DNA from: Archangium lansingense
Lineage (GTDB): Bacteria > Myxococcota > Myxococcia > Myxococcales > Myxococcaceae
Assembly: GCF_026626635.1 (NCBI RefSeq)
Contig: NZ_JAPNKA010000001.1
Coordinates: 12,694,501 to 12,758,500, forward strand
Direction: 5' to 3'
Length of the DNA stretch: 64,000 nt
The notes under the pieces were generated by a model. The model was not told the DNA's origin and did no database searches. It saw only the letters and a list, made by a program, of their open reading frames with translations. Of the stretch, positions 8,401 through 18,640 are shown one piece after another (the stretch's first letter is position 1; each line of letters opens with the position of its first letter). Both the position numbers and the translations under genes were made by a program.

Positions 8401-9789
8401 ACGTACCTCACGCTCGCCGGCTCCGTGGCCCTGTTCGACCGGTTCGAGCTCGGCGCGGCCCTACCGATGATGGTCTACCAGACCACCAGCGGCGCGGGGA
8501 TGGTGGATCCCAATCTCCAGGGAGCACTCGCCACCACGGCGTTCTCCGACCTGCGGCTCAACCTGAAGACGGCGCTGCTGCGCTCCGAGAACTACGGGCT
8601 CGCGCTGGCGCTGCCCGTGACGTTCCCCACCGCTCCGAAGGACTCGTACCTGGGCGGCGGCAGCGTCACCTTCAACCCCACGCTCGTGGGCGAGTGGCGG
8701 GGCCCCCGTGGCTCGGCCGTCATGGCCAACGCCGGCATCTACTTCGGGCGCCCGCAGCGCTTCCTCAACCTCCACCTCGGCACCTCGGTGACGTACGGCA
8801 TCGGCGGCAAGGTGGACCTGGTGCCGCGCTGGAAGCTCGCGCTGCTGTCCACCCTGTCCGGCGAGGTGGGGCTCATGAGCCCCTCCGTCCCCACGAGCCC
8901 GCTGGAGCTGCTGATGGCCCTGCGCTGGGGCTTCTACAAGAACCTGGAGATGACGGTGGGCGCGGGCCCGGGCCTCACCAACGGCTTCGGCACGCCCCGC
9001 TTCCGGGCGCTCGCGGCCATCAGCTACGCCCCGTCGGACTCGCTGCGACGCCCGGTGCAGCCGGCTCCGCCGCCTCCGGCGCCCATCGTCACCGCCCCGC
9101 CGCCGCCTCCTCCTCCTCCCGCGCTCGTGGCGAATGACGACGCGGGCCGGGTGCTCGCGGGCCAGTCCATCACGCTCAACATCCTGCAGAACGACGAGGG
9201 CCAGCCCGGCGAGCTGCTGCGCGTGACCGAGGTGGGAGTGACCTCCAGCGGCGGCATCGTGGAGACCACGCCCGAGGGCGCGCTGCGCTACACGGCGAAG
9301 CAGGGCTTCTCCGGCCGCGACACGTTCACCTACCGCGTCGCGGGCAGCCCCGACCGCTCGGCCATGGCCAACGTGGTGGTGATGGTCGAGGCGCCTCCGC
9401 CGCCTCCGCCGCCTCCCGCTCCGTCGAAGGTGGTGGTCGAGAAGGGCAAGCTGCGCACGCTGGAGAAGGTGTTCTTCGCCACCGACAAGGACAACGCGCT
9501 CGCCCAGTCCCTGCCCATCCTCGACCAGGTGGCCGACGTGCTGGAGACCAACCCGGACATCAAGAAGCTGCGCATCGAGGCGCACACCGACAGCGCCGGC
9601 AAGGCCAGCTACAACAAGGACCTGTCGCAGCGCCGCGCCCGGTGGGTGCGTGAGTACCTGGTGCAGAAGGGCATCACGCCGGACCGGCTGACGTCGGAGG
9701 GCTTCGGCATGGAGAAGCCCATCGACACCAACGCCACGGCCGATGGCCGCGCCAACAACCGGCGCGTGGAGTTCGTGGTCCTCGAGTAG
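5494..9789 (+). CDS. MYXO-CTERM surface protein fused to OmpA-type outer-membrane protein
   Basis: A 1431-residue envelope protein in one uninterrupted frame. Order seen: signal peptide with possible lipobox Cys36; a beta-rich region; two DUF11-like repeats (about 275-525); an InlB/bacterial-repeat segment (about 530-610, with CxxxC and GWSGGC); a Cys-rich region (about 695-850); a MYXO-CTERM-like segment at about 853-880 (GSGCSTT, hydrophobic helix, then RRRRK); a second signal-like stretch ending ALAQ at about 903; a beta-barrel-like region (about 905-1185); a Pro-rich linker; a cadherin-like domain starting ALVANDDAG; a second Pro-rich linker; and a C-terminal OmpA peptidoglycan-binding domain (about 1320-1431). 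MYXO-CTERM is known as a C-terminal sorting signal, so finding it internally suggests a gene fusion or later cleavage. The layout resembles TraA followed by TraB of outer-membrane exchange, but the PA14-like part of TraA is absent. Confidence 0.85.
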   Translation: MNPSSTPSPRRTIRRGVTLTPLCTALALLVAMTSGCTRSDTSEESARPETAVSTQSLFTNGNFEEGTLNGWTVTTHLNPGITIPPTSTADLNFDPGGTNRTAAKEATGGPETQIPAGLTAADSLRWPKYGKWAAVVNELGNQKNVNRLVQSATLGTSDVDPADGKLHVRFALAPVLQNPNHEQHQQPYIYITLRNVTRNTVLWSTFNFANQPGVPWKTTSGNIQYTDWQAVDVAPGDAHLSVGDTVELEVIAAGCSPGAHWGHVYVDGFGSFLPGLSIAASAPKSSNTDSDLTYTYLVKNSGEGPVDNTTVTIVLPDQTSFVSIDTPPGVTCTHNSATRTVTCDLGTMNPTASTTFDVKVHIDPTATGQVAHGNYNVGGKGVSPLIGPLVQTALTTNVSYADLSASISDGVVAVGWDRPVSYTLDVSNHGPNAANGAAIDHDIPAALTGVSWTCVASGGATCPAASGTGNIHTTADLPVGGKLTYTVAGQVIPGSGSDSITNRASVSVPAGMQDPDDTNNTAVDVNGVGTLHTVTAQKDPTSTGSGTIVTSPAAINCGPSCDSASADFLEGSQVSLTATAQPGSTFAGWSGGCTGTTNPCTLTVSQATNVTALFTVNTYPITTSSNGPGGSVSCPSPIVHGQPVTCTVTVTPGYTFGSLTDNDSEVTSSVSGGTYVLTNVTQAHDLVASFTKRPGTDWGGECTTDSDCSTGFCTDGVCCDTSCDGQCEACNTTGSVGTCGAVTGAPRGDRPACGSDGSECGGVCDGTTRDTCSFPEASVQCGSASCSEGVAVTGGACNGAGACTLQTQSCGDYACGETACFDACTSDDQCAENSFCLNGTCKPEGDHSKWLVQGSGCSTTAGTASLWPLVLGSLSAFLRRRRKTGAVLAAAAAVSAPAAALAQEDLSRSFLVERFQPQPGRDDLLGVQSAHVPEHLTFSARLFADYAHHPLRLVSTDNPSFQRILVGGQTYLTLAGSVALFDRFELGAALPMMVYQTTSGAGMVDPNLQGALATTAFSDLRLNLKTALLRSENYGLALALPVTFPTAPKDSYLGGGSVTFNPTLVGEWRGPRGSAVMANAGIYFGRPQRFLNLHLGTSVTYGIGGKVDLVPRWKLALLSTLSGEVGLMSPSVPTSPLELLMALRWGFYKNLEMTVGAGPGLTNGFGTPRFRALAAISYAPSDSLRRPVQPAPPPPAPIVTAPPPPPPPPALVANDDAGRVLAGQSITLNILQNDEGQPGELLRVTEVGVTSSGGIVETTPEGALRYTAKQGFSGRDTFTYRVAGSPDRSAMANVVVMVEAPPPPPPPPAPSKVVVEKGKLRTLEKVFFATDKDNALAQSLPILDQVADVLETNPDIKKLRIEAHTDSAGKASYNKDLSQRRARWVREYLVQKGITPDRLTSEGFGMEKPIDTNATADGRANNRRVEFVVLE

Positions 9790-10051
9790 GCCCCGCCGGC
9801 GGGCCGCCCCCGGCCTGGGAATCGGGGGCAGGGCCCGAGTGAGTGAAGTGCCGGGCCCCCTGGCATTTCACCCTCGGGCCCGCCGGTGCAGTCCGCGGTA
9901 CCACCACCCCACGGGCCACCGGGTACCGTGGGGCGGGCATCACCCCACCCGGCGCACGCTTGCCCGGAGCCCCTTCCCACAGGCTCGCTCAGGGAGAAGG
10001 ACCCGCGTGCGGAACTCCCGTAAGGATGGCACCTGCCGGTATGCTCTCCGC

Positions 10052-13000
10052 GTGAGCACCACAGGGGCAAGGCACGAGGCGTACGAGGAGGAGTTGCTCC
10101 TCGTGTTGGACGAGGGACTGCTCTCCCATGAGGAGGCAGAAGCCCTGCGAGAGGAAGCGCTCCGTCTGGAGCGCGGCCCCCTCGAGCTGCTGAGAGAGCG
10201 AGGCCGGCTCTCCGAGGACACCCTGCTCATGCTGCGCGAGGAGCTCTCTCAAGAGAACACGGGCCGGCATGCGGACTCCGCCCCGAGTGGCGCCCAGCCC
10301 GAAGAAGCCGCCACCCTGACTCCCATTCCCCGCGGTTCCGCCAACTCCTCGCCCCAGGCGCCGTCTTCCTCCGGTAGCGGACCCGCCTCCAGCGAGCCGC
10401 GCGAGCCAACCTTCCCGGTGCCTGGGTGGGACCGCTACCAGCCCGTGCGCTTCCTCGGCCAGGGCGGCATGGGCCTGGTGTTCCTCGCGTATGACCCACT
10501 GTTGCGTCGCAACGTGGCGCTCAAGTTCGTGCGCGGGGATGACCCCGAGCTCGCGCGCCGCTTCCTCGCCGAGGCCCGCGCCCAGGCCCGGGTGCGCCAC
10601 GAGCGCGTGTGCGAGGTGTACGAGGTCGGCGAGGTGCAGGGCCGTGGCTTCATCGCCATGCGGTACGTGGACGGACAGCCCCTGGGCCAGCTCGCGCCCT
10701 CGCTCACGCTGGAGCAGAAGGTATTGCTGCTGAGCCAGGCCGCCGAGGGCGTACACGCGGCCCACCGCGCCGGGCTCGTCCACCGCGACATCAAGCCCGC
10801 CAACATCCTCGTGGAGCGCACCCAGGACGGAGGCCTGTCGCCCTTCGTCATGGACTTCGGCCTGGCGCGCGACTGGAAGGAGGAAGGCACGGCCTCGGGC
10901 GCGGTGCTCGGCACGCCCCACTACATGGCGCCCGAGCAGGCCCGGGGCGAGGTCTCCCAGCTCGACCGGCGCGTGGACGTCTACGCCCTGGGCGCCTCGC
11001 TCTACGCGCTGCTCACCGGAAAGCCGCCCTTCACCGGCGCCAATGCCCTCGAGGTCATCACCCGCCTCCAGTCCGAGGAGGCCCGGCCCCCGCGCGCGCT
11101 GGACAAGAACATCCCCGCGGACCTCGAAGCCATCGTCCTCAAGTGCCTGGAGAAGGAGCGCCCGGCCCGCTACGACTCGGCGCGCGCGCTCACCGAGGAC
11201 CTGGAGCGCTTCCTCAGCGGAGAGCCCGTGCTGGCGCGTCAGGGCCTGGGCTACCGGCTGCGCAAGCGCGCCCGCAAGCACCGGGTGGCCCTGTCCCTGG
11301 GCTCCGCCGCGCTGCTGGTGGTGCTGCTGGCCCTCGGCCAGGCCGTGGTCGCCCGTGGCGAGGTGGCCGAGCGCGAGCGCCTCTCCCGCCGCTTCACCGA
11401 GCGCGTGGAGCGGATTGAAGCCGCGGCGCGCTACTCCGCCCTCTCCCGGCTGCACGACACGCGCGAGGACCGGAAGGCCCTGCGCGCGGAGATGGACGCG
11501 CTGGAGGCCGAGGTGCGCCAGGCGGGCGCGCATGCCATGGGGCCAGGACAGTACGCCCTGGGCCGCGGGCTGCTCGCGCTGGATGACAGAGCGGGCGCGC
11601 GTGAGCGGCTCGAGTCCGCCTGGGCGCACGGCTACCGCGAGCCGCGCGTGGCCTGGGCGCTCGCGCTGGTGCTCGGCCATCTCTACAAGGAGCAACTGCT
11701 GCAGGAGGTAGAGCGGCGCAGCCCCGAGCAGCGCGAGGCCCGCCGCCGCGAACTCCAGCAGCGCTACCGGGACCCCGCTCTCGCCTACCTCCGCCAGGCA
11801 GAGGGCCCCGACGTCCCCGCCCCTCCTTTATATGTGAAGGCACTCCTCGCCTTCTTCGAGGACCATCACGAAGAGGCGCTGGCCCACCTGGACGCCATGG
11901 GCGGCACGCAGCCCTGGTTCCACGAGGGGCCACTGCTCCGGGGTGACATCCTCCTGGCCCGGGCCAACCAGCGCTGGAGCCAGGGAGACCGCCCCGGCGC
12001 CCAAACGGACCTCGACGCCGGCCGTCAGGCCTATGCCTCCGCCATCGCCACCGCCGAGAGTGCTCCCGTCGTGCACTACTCCCTGGCCCTGCTGGAGATC
12101 TCCACACTCGTCATGGAGCTGTATGGCCAAGGCAACGTCCAGCCCCACTACGAGCGTGGCCAGGAGTCCCTCTCCCGCGCGCTCACCGCCGCGCCCGACC
12201 ACGCCCTCTCCCACCTGGCCGTGGCGCGCCTGCACCGCCGGCTCGCCGAGCATCGCCTCCAGAAGGGCGGCGACGGCGTGGAGTCCCTGTTGGAGAAGTC
12301 CCTCGCCGCCGCGCGCGCCGCCAAGGAGCTCGCGCCTTCGGACGGCGTCACCCTGGACATGGCCATCACCTACAGGCTGTGGGCCCGCTACCGGCAGCAG
12401 CAGGGACAGGATCCGCGCGAGCAGCTGCGTCTGGCCCTCGAGTCCTTCGAGCGCGTCCGCCCCGAGGCCCGCGACTACCACTTCTTCATCAACCTCGGAG
12501 TGAGCCACCGGGTGTGGGCCGATTACGAGAGCGAGCACGGAGGCGAGCCGCTCGTCCAGCAAGGGAAGGCCATCGACGCGTACCTCGCGGCCATCCAACT
12601 GGATGAGCGTCAGTCGGATGCGTGGATCAACCTGGGCAGCGTGTACCGCAAGCGGGCCTCGACCCCGAACGCCCCGGACAAGGCGGGAGACCTGGGGCGG
12701 GCCCGCGATGCGCTCGAGCGGGCGCTGACCCTCAACCCCTCCAATCCCGTGGCCTGCTTCCAGGGGGCCTATGCCTCCGAGCTGCTCGCCCGCCATCGCA
12801 GGGACCACGGCGAGGAGTATGGGCCGGACCTGGAGAAGGCGCTGGCGCTCTACCGCCAGGGACTGGCCATCAACTCCAAGCTGCCGCAGCTCCACAACAG
12901 CCTGGGCGCGGCGCTCCTGTGGCAGGCGGAACAAGTCTGGGAGGAGGGTGGCGACCCCGAGCCCCTGCTCGCCGAGACCTGGAAGTCCTTCGAGCATGCC

Positions 13001-13774
13001 CGGAACATGGCGCCCCAGCAGTCCTTCGCCTGGAACAACTTCGGCGAGGTGCGGGTGACGCGAGCCCTGTTCCAGCTCGCGCGGCGGGAGGACCCGGGCC
13101 CCGGTTTGCGTGCCGCCCTGGAGTCCTATCGCAAGGCGCTCGAGCTGCTGCCCGGCGATGCCGACCTCTGGGCCAACCAGGCCCGGGCGCATCTGCTGCT
13201 GGCCACCTGGGTGCTGGAGCAGGGGGGAGATCCACGGTCGGAGCTCGGCAGTGCCGAGGGGGCGCTGGCACGGGCGCGCGAGCTCAACCCCCGGCTGGGT
13301 AACGCGTGGCGCTACCTCGGGGAGACGCTCGGTGTCCGGGCCCGCTGGCTGGCCCATCAGGACAAGGCCCGGGACGAGGACTTCGAGCAGGCGGCCAAGG
13401 CCTGGCAACAGGCGCTGGAGCTGGACCCCCGGCAACTGGAGTACCGGCTCGCCGCCGGCCACTTCCACCGCGACCGGGCCGAATGGATGGAGCACCGGGG
13501 CTCCGACCCGGCCCCGGTCCTGAAACAAGCCCTCGAGCTGGCCGGGCAGGTGCTGGCCGCCCGGCCCCAGTGGGCCCGTGCCCAGGTCCTGCACGCCAGC
13601 GTGCTCCTGGCGATGGCCGGCACCGCCGCAGGCGCCGAGCAACAACGAGCATGGCGCGACCAGGCCCGCGAGGAACTGGAACAGGCGCTGGCCCGCAATC
13701 CCCACCTCGGGCCCGCGTGGCGTCACCGGCTCACCGCGTTGCGGCAGCCCGTGACCGGTCCGCCCGTGCCCTAA
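10052..13774 (+). CDS. Ser/Thr protein kinase with TPR array
   Basis: Membrane-bound Hanks-type kinase, 1240 residues. Residues 1-75 are acidic and helical; a Ser/Pro-rich linker follows. The kinase domain spans about 127-395: glycine loop GQGGMG, VALK lysine, HRDIKPAN near 244, DFG near 269, APEQ after it. One transmembrane helix lies near 411-432. The remaining 800 residues are tandem TPR-like helical repeats, expected on the far side of the membrane and used for protein binding. I chose the GTG at 10052 because the coding character (codon bias and protein-like composition) starts there; the frame stays open upstream into unrelated sequence. All catalytic motifs are intact. Such kinase-TPR fusions are common in myxobacteria. 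Its targets are unknown, and it stands alone. Confidence 0.88.
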   Translation: MSTTGARHEAYEEELLLVLDEGLLSHEEAEALREEALRLERGPLELLRERGRLSEDTLLMLREELSQENTGRHADSAPSGAQPEEAATLTPIPRGSANSSPQAPSSSGSGPASSEPREPTFPVPGWDRYQPVRFLGQGGMGLVFLAYDPLLRRNVALKFVRGDDPELARRFLAEARAQARVRHERVCEVYEVGEVQGRGFIAMRYVDGQPLGQLAPSLTLEQKVLLLSQAAEGVHAAHRAGLVHRDIKPANILVERTQDGGLSPFVMDFGLARDWKEEGTASGAVLGTPHYMAPEQARGEVSQLDRRVDVYALGASLYALLTGKPPFTGANALEVITRLQSEEARPPRALDKNIPADLEAIVLKCLEKERPARYDSARALTEDLERFLSGEPVLARQGLGYRLRKRARKHRVALSLGSAALLVVLLALGQAVVARGEVAERERLSRRFTERVERIEAAARYSALSRLHDTREDRKALRAEMDALEAEVRQAGAHAMGPGQYALGRGLLALDDRAGARERLESAWAHGYREPRVAWALALVLGHLYKEQLLQEVERRSPEQREARRRELQQRYRDPALAYLRQAEGPDVPAPPLYVKALLAFFEDHHEEALAHLDAMGGTQPWFHEGPLLRGDILLARANQRWSQGDRPGAQTDLDAGRQAYASAIATAESAPVVHYSLALLEISTLVMELYGQGNVQPHYERGQESLSRALTAAPDHALSHLAVARLHRRLAEHRLQKGGDGVESLLEKSLAAARAAKELAPSDGVTLDMAITYRLWARYRQQQGQDPREQLRLALESFERVRPEARDYHFFINLGVSHRVWADYESEHGGEPLVQQGKAIDAYLAAIQLDERQSDAWINLGSVYRKRASTPNAPDKAGDLGRARDALERALTLNPSNPVACFQGAYASELLARHRRDHGEEYGPDLEKALALYRQGLAINSKLPQLHNSLGAALLWQAEQVWEEGGDPEPLLAETWKSFEHARNMAPQQSFAWNNFGEVRVTRALFQLARREDPGPGLRAALESYRKALELLPGDADLWANQARAHLLLATWVLEQGGDPRSELGSAEGALARARELNPRLGNAWRYLGETLGVRARWLAHQDKARDEDFEQAAKAWQQALELDPRQLEYRLAAGHFHRDRAEWMEHRGSDPAPVLKQALELAGQVLAARPQWARAQVLHASVLLAMAGTAAGAEQQRAWRDQAREELEQALARNPHLGPAWRHRLTALRQPVTGPPVP

Positions 13775-14133
13775 CGCCGCGTGCCCTTCTGCTTCTCTTC
13801 TTCCTCCTTGGGACCCGTCGACACATCCAGCTCGCCCCGCTTCACCTCCCAGTTGGGGAACTTCCTGCGGACCTCCTCGGGGACGTCCGCCGTGAAATGG
13901 TACTTGGCGGGGAGGACGTTCGCGACGGTCTCCTGATGCGCGGACGTCGCGAGGGTGTCCGTGTTGAGCGTGAAGGAAGCCGACGAGGTGAAGCAGCAGG
14001 GCGTGTCGGGCTGCACCGTGACATCGCCGATGGTGCCATCCACCTGGAACTTCACCGTGTCTCCCGGGTGGATCGTCTGGCCGTCCGGGTAGCGAAGGTC
14101 GGTTTCAGTGATGATGACGTGGATAGTGGCCAT
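13771..14133 (-). CDS. Hypothetical beta-rich small protein
   Basis: 120 residues, starting MATIHVIITETDLRYPDGQTI. The core looks like an all-beta domain (PGDTVKFQVDG, DVTVQPDTPCCF) and the C-terminal 25 residues are charged (Glu/Lys-rich). The phrase about a potential gradient of charge plus GDTV resembles cupredoxin-like folds, but no metal ligands are convincing; the paired CC is unusual. It overlaps the end of the convergent kinase gene by 4 bases. Upstream lies an inverted repeat GACGTGT-N5-ACACGTC at about 14272-14290. Function unknown. Confidence 0.65.
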   Translation of the reverse strand: MATIHVIITETDLRYPDGQTIHPGDTVKFQVDGTIGDVTVQPDTPCCFTSSASFTLNTDTLATSAHQETVANVLPAKYHFTADVPEEVRRKFPNWEVKRGELDVSTGPKEEEEKQKGTRR

Positions 14134-14308
14134 GCGACTGGACTCCTTGGATCCCACATGGGGACGTTGGATGAGCGTTGCCATCGGGAGATTGCAGGCC
14201 CCGTACCAGCGAGCCTGACATACCCGCTCCCTCGGGAGCACAGAGCTCGCGGCCGCGCCAGAGCTCCGGCCGACGTGTCACGAACACGTCAACTCCGGCG
14301 CTGACACG

Positions 14309-15940
<1,632 letters not shown>

Positions 15941-16063
15941 GGGGCCAGAGCGGGGCTTCAATGCCCGAGGAAGTCTACACCGCCCTTGCCACGGGATGTT
16001 CCTGGCTCTGGAAACACCGCTCGCTGGCGCCCTCCCACCTTCTCAGAAAAACGAGAATTCCCA

Positions 16064-17272
16064 TCAAAACACGACCTTTTGTTCCCAATCTATCCGGTAG
16101 GAGTACGTCCCATCCGTGGTGCGGGTGCCGAGCTTGAGGAAGAAGGGCATCAACAGGTCTCTCACCCAGTCCGCCAGCGGGCTGGCACCCGGCTTCATGT
16201 CCCCGTTGCGCCGGCCCTGCCGGACCAGCTTCTCCACCCGTTCCTTGCGCAGCCCCTCGTACGCCGCGAAGGCGCGGGCGACGTCCGGCACGTCGCGCAG
16301 GCAGCGGGCGAGCACCAGCGCATCCTCGATGGCCAGCGACGCGCCCTGTCCGGCATGGGGTGAGGTGGCGTGCGCGGCATCCCCCACCAGGCAGACGGGG
16401 CCCTGGTGCCAGGTGGGCAGGAAAGGGATGTCGTGGATGGGGTACTGGCCGATCTCCCCCGTCATCGCCCGGAGGATGTCCGGAATGGGGGATGGATCCT
16501 CGGCGTGCACCTCGAGCAGCCTCCGCCGCCACTCCTCAGCCGACAGGGAGGAGAGCGCCCCTCGGGAGGGCTCCTCGGGCTGAGGGAGGTTGTTGAACCA
16601 GAAGATCTCCCCGGCCGTGGGCACGAAGTAGCCGAAGAAGGCCCGCTTGCCGAAGGTCATGTGCATCGTGCTGGAAGGAGGCAGCCCGAGCGTGTTGGGG
16701 AGGAAGCCGCCGCAGCCCACCATCTTCGTGTACGTGGGGGCGGGGGCGTCGGGCAGCAGCAGCCGGCGGGTGCGCGAGTGAAGCCCATCGCAGCCGAGCA
16801 GCAGCTCCCCACGGGCCTGGGTGCCATCCTCGAAGCGGGCGGTCACCGAGCGCCCAGCATCCACCTGGAGGCCCTCGAGCTTCTTGCCGAACTCCACCCG
16901 GATGCCCCGGCGGACGGCCTCCTCGAGCAGCACCTGATGCAGCAACCCGCGCTTGATGATGATGCCTGCCGTGCCATAGCGCTGCGCGTCGGAGCCGCCG
17001 TCCATCTCTCCGATGCGCTTGCCGCGGCTGTTGCGGAAGACCATGCCCGTGCAGGCGAACCCCGCCGCCTTCACCTGGGCATCCAGGCCCAGCGCCCCCA
17101 GCGCGTTGAGACCATTCGGGGCCAGGTTCAAGAAGGCCCCGACGTGGGGGGCCGGCTCCGCACGCGCCTCGTAGAGGGTCGCGGAGAGCCCCGCTCGCTG
17201 CAGTGCCATGGCGACCACCGGGCCGGCGATCCCACAACCGATGATCAACGCTTCCCTTGGATTCGTCCTCAT
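16064..17272 (-). CDS. FAD-dependent aromatic-type monooxygenase
   Basis: Group A flavoprotein monooxygenase, 402 residues, related to the salicylate/kynurenine hydroxylase and TetX-like families. The N-terminal Rossmann motif GCGIAGPVVA is at about residues 13-22. The second FAD motif, GDAAHATSPHAGQGASLAIEDA, lies near 290-311. The substrate cannot be read. It is divergent from a MarR regulator with 62 bases between the starts, and that gap holds TTCGAA repeats, so the regulator very likely controls this gene. Possible roles are detoxification or secondary metabolism. Confidence 0.88.
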   Translation of the reverse strand: MRTNPREALIIGCGIAGPVVAMALQRAGLSATLYEARAEPAPHVGAFLNLAPNGLNALGALGLDAQVKAAGFACTGMVFRNSRGKRIGEMDGGSDAQRYGTAGIIIKRGLLHQVLLEEAVRRGIRVEFGKKLEGLQVDAGRSVTARFEDGTQARGELLLGCDGLHSRTRRLLLPDAPAPTYTKMVGCGGFLPNTLGLPPSSTMHMTFGKRAFFGYFVPTAGEIFWFNNLPQPEEPSRGALSSLSAEEWRRRLLEVHAEDPSPIPDILRAMTGEIGQYPIHDIPFLPTWHQGPVCLVGDAAHATSPHAGQGASLAIEDALVLARCLRDVPDVARAFAAYEGLRKERVEKLVRQGRRNGDMKPGASPLADWVRDLLMPFFLKLGTRTTDGTYSYRIDWEQKVVF

Positions 17273-17297
17273 CGTAGGTCCTTGGAGTATCGTGTGT

Positions 17298-17335
17298 TTC
17301 GAAGTTCATTTATTTCTAAGTTCGAAAGATTCGAA
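17298..17335. promoter_or_regulatory. Probable MarR operators (three TTCGAA sites)
   Basis: TTCGAA occurs at 17298-17303, 17321-17326 and 17330-17335 in an AT-rich gap of 62 bases between the divergent monooxygenase and MarR genes. The last two form TTCGAA-AGA-TTCGAA, a 15-bp palindrome touching the MarR start codon. MarR dimers usually bind 16-20 bp palindromes of this kind. Confidence 0.55.
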
Positions 17336-17859
17336 TGTCAAACCAAGAAAAGAAGGCGCTGATCGAGGAGGTAGGCCGGACGGTGACGGAGGAGCAGGAC
17401 GCGAGGGACGCGGTGGACGAGGCGGCGGCCGAGCGGCTGGGAGTCAACCGGAGCGATTTGCGGGGGATGGGGCTGCTGCTGTTCCGAGGGCCGATGACGG
17501 CGGGGGAGCTGGCGGAGGCGGTGGGGCTGTCGCCGAGTGCCGTGACGACGGTGTTGGATCGACTGGAGCGGGCGAGCAAGGTGCGCCGGGTGCGCGACAC
17601 GGTGGACCGGCGGCGGGTGCTCGTGGAGGTGACGCCAGAGGCGCGCGAGCAGGTGGAGGAGCTCTGGGGACCCATCGCCCAGGCAGGGCGCGCGATGCTG
17701 CAGCGCTACAGCGTGGAGGAGCTCGAGCTCATCCGGGACATGCTGCGGCGCAGCCGGGATCTCCAGCTCGAGCACGCCGCGCGCATCCGAAAGCTGAGTG
17801 AGCCACCGGCGAGCACGGCTCCAGGAGGGAGCAATAAGGAGCGCAAGCGCGGCCAGTAG
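17335..17859 (+). CDS. MarR-family transcriptional regulator
   Basis: 174 residues with a winged-helix domain in the middle: MTAGELAEAVGLSPSAVTTVLDRLE is the recognition region and VRDTVDRRRVLVEVTPEA the wing. The N-terminal and C-terminal helices would form the dimer interface. Ligands of such regulators are often phenolic compounds, which fits the divergent flavin monooxygenase. There is no clear SD before the ATG; the upstream bases are part of the TTCGAA operator, so autoregulation is likely. Confidence 0.9.
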   Translation: MSNQEKKALIEEVGRTVTEEQDARDAVDEAAAERLGVNRSDLRGMGLLLFRGPMTAGELAEAVGLSPSAVTTVLDRLERASKVRRVRDTVDRRRVLVEVTPEAREQVEELWGPIAQAGRAMLQRYSVEELELIRDMLRRSRDLQLEHAARIRKLSEPPASTAPGGSNKERKRGQ

Positions 17860-17868
17860 ACCGGGCGA

Positions 17869-18435
17869 TCACCTGGAAGGAAGCCAGAGCGCTTCGAGCT
17901 CCAGCTCCACGGCCTCGAAGGGCTCCGCGCGGATGCGCTGGTCCCCGCCGTAGTTGCCCGCGAGCACCCATCGGTCCCCCTCGCGCCGGAAGACCTCGAG
18001 CGCCCGGGTCACCGGCTCGATGAGCCAGACGTGGCCCACCTGCTCGCGCATGTAGACCGGCATCTTCTTTATCCGGTCGAAGCTCGAGGTCGACGGAGAG
18101 AGCACTTCACAGACCCAATCTGGCGGAAGGGTGAAGAAGGGCTCGTCTGGATACACTGGCATCCGAGCGCGCTTCCAGCCGGCCAGATCCGGAACGAGCA
18201 CATCGCCGCCGAAGTGCAGCTCCGGCTCATCGAGGATCCACCAGTCCCCCGGGCCCCCTCGGCCGCGTTGGAAGGGCCCGGCGATCTCGACCCCCAGTGC
18301 CGAGGTCACGAGCGTATGGCGGCTGGCGGGCCGGGGCGAGGCAACGAGCTCGCCATCGACAAGTTCCCCCACCACCGTCTCCGGCAGGGCGCAGAGGTCC
18401 TGGTACGTCGCGGGTTTCTTGACCGTGACCGTCAT
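17869..18435 (-). CDS. Uma2-family (DUF820) nuclease-fold protein
   Basis: 188 residues. It has the features of the Uma2 group of PD-(D/E)XK-fold proteins: ELVDGELV near the N-terminus, a PDLAGW segment giving the Asp, and WVCEVLSPST giving the Glu/Ser core, with the later YMREQVGHVWLIEP typical of the family. These proteins occur in many copies in multicellular and filamentous bacteria; their cellular role is unclear. I took the ATG at 18435 because the family core starts soon after it. Convergent with the MarR gene. Confidence 0.8.
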   Translation of the reverse strand: MTVTVKKPATYQDLCALPETVVGELVDGELVASPRPASRHTLVTSALGVEIAGPFQRGRGGPGDWWILDEPELHFGGDVLVPDLAGWKRARMPVYPDEPFFTLPPDWVCEVLSPSTSSFDRIKKMPVYMREQVGHVWLIEPVTRALEVFRREGDRWVLAGNYGGDQRIRAEPFEAVELELEALWLPSR

Positions 18436-18640
18436 GGGTTCCGGCGGCAGAAGACCACGCCCCCGCCAGCGAGGGGAAGCATCCTCATGGGAGATGAAGG
18501 GCTCCATTGCTCAACAGGTAGCATGGGCCCTCCCCTACTTCTATAGTAATCAACAAAGAGGTGACCTGTTCAGTCACCCCTCGCCTCCGCCGCGGACATA
18601 CCAGCAACCCTCGCTGGCATGCCCGGGGGAGGAGCCAGGC

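Noticed and set aside
8461..9585. Long minus-strand open frame with His/Arg-rich translation
   Set aside because: Antisense shadow of the OmpA part of the same gene; no SD, no protein-like pattern.
5494..9789. Calling the large gene TraA or TraB
   Set aside because: Layout is suggestive, but the PA14-like lectin domain is absent and no homology search is possible here; kept as a comparison only.
9989..13726. Two long minus-strand frames opposite the kinase-TPR gene
   Set aside because: Shadows created by GC3 bias; the plus strand has a complete kinase and TPR array.
13771..14133. Small protein considered as a cupredoxin
   Set aside because: The fold pattern is beta-like, but the His/Cys/Met copper ligands are not in place.
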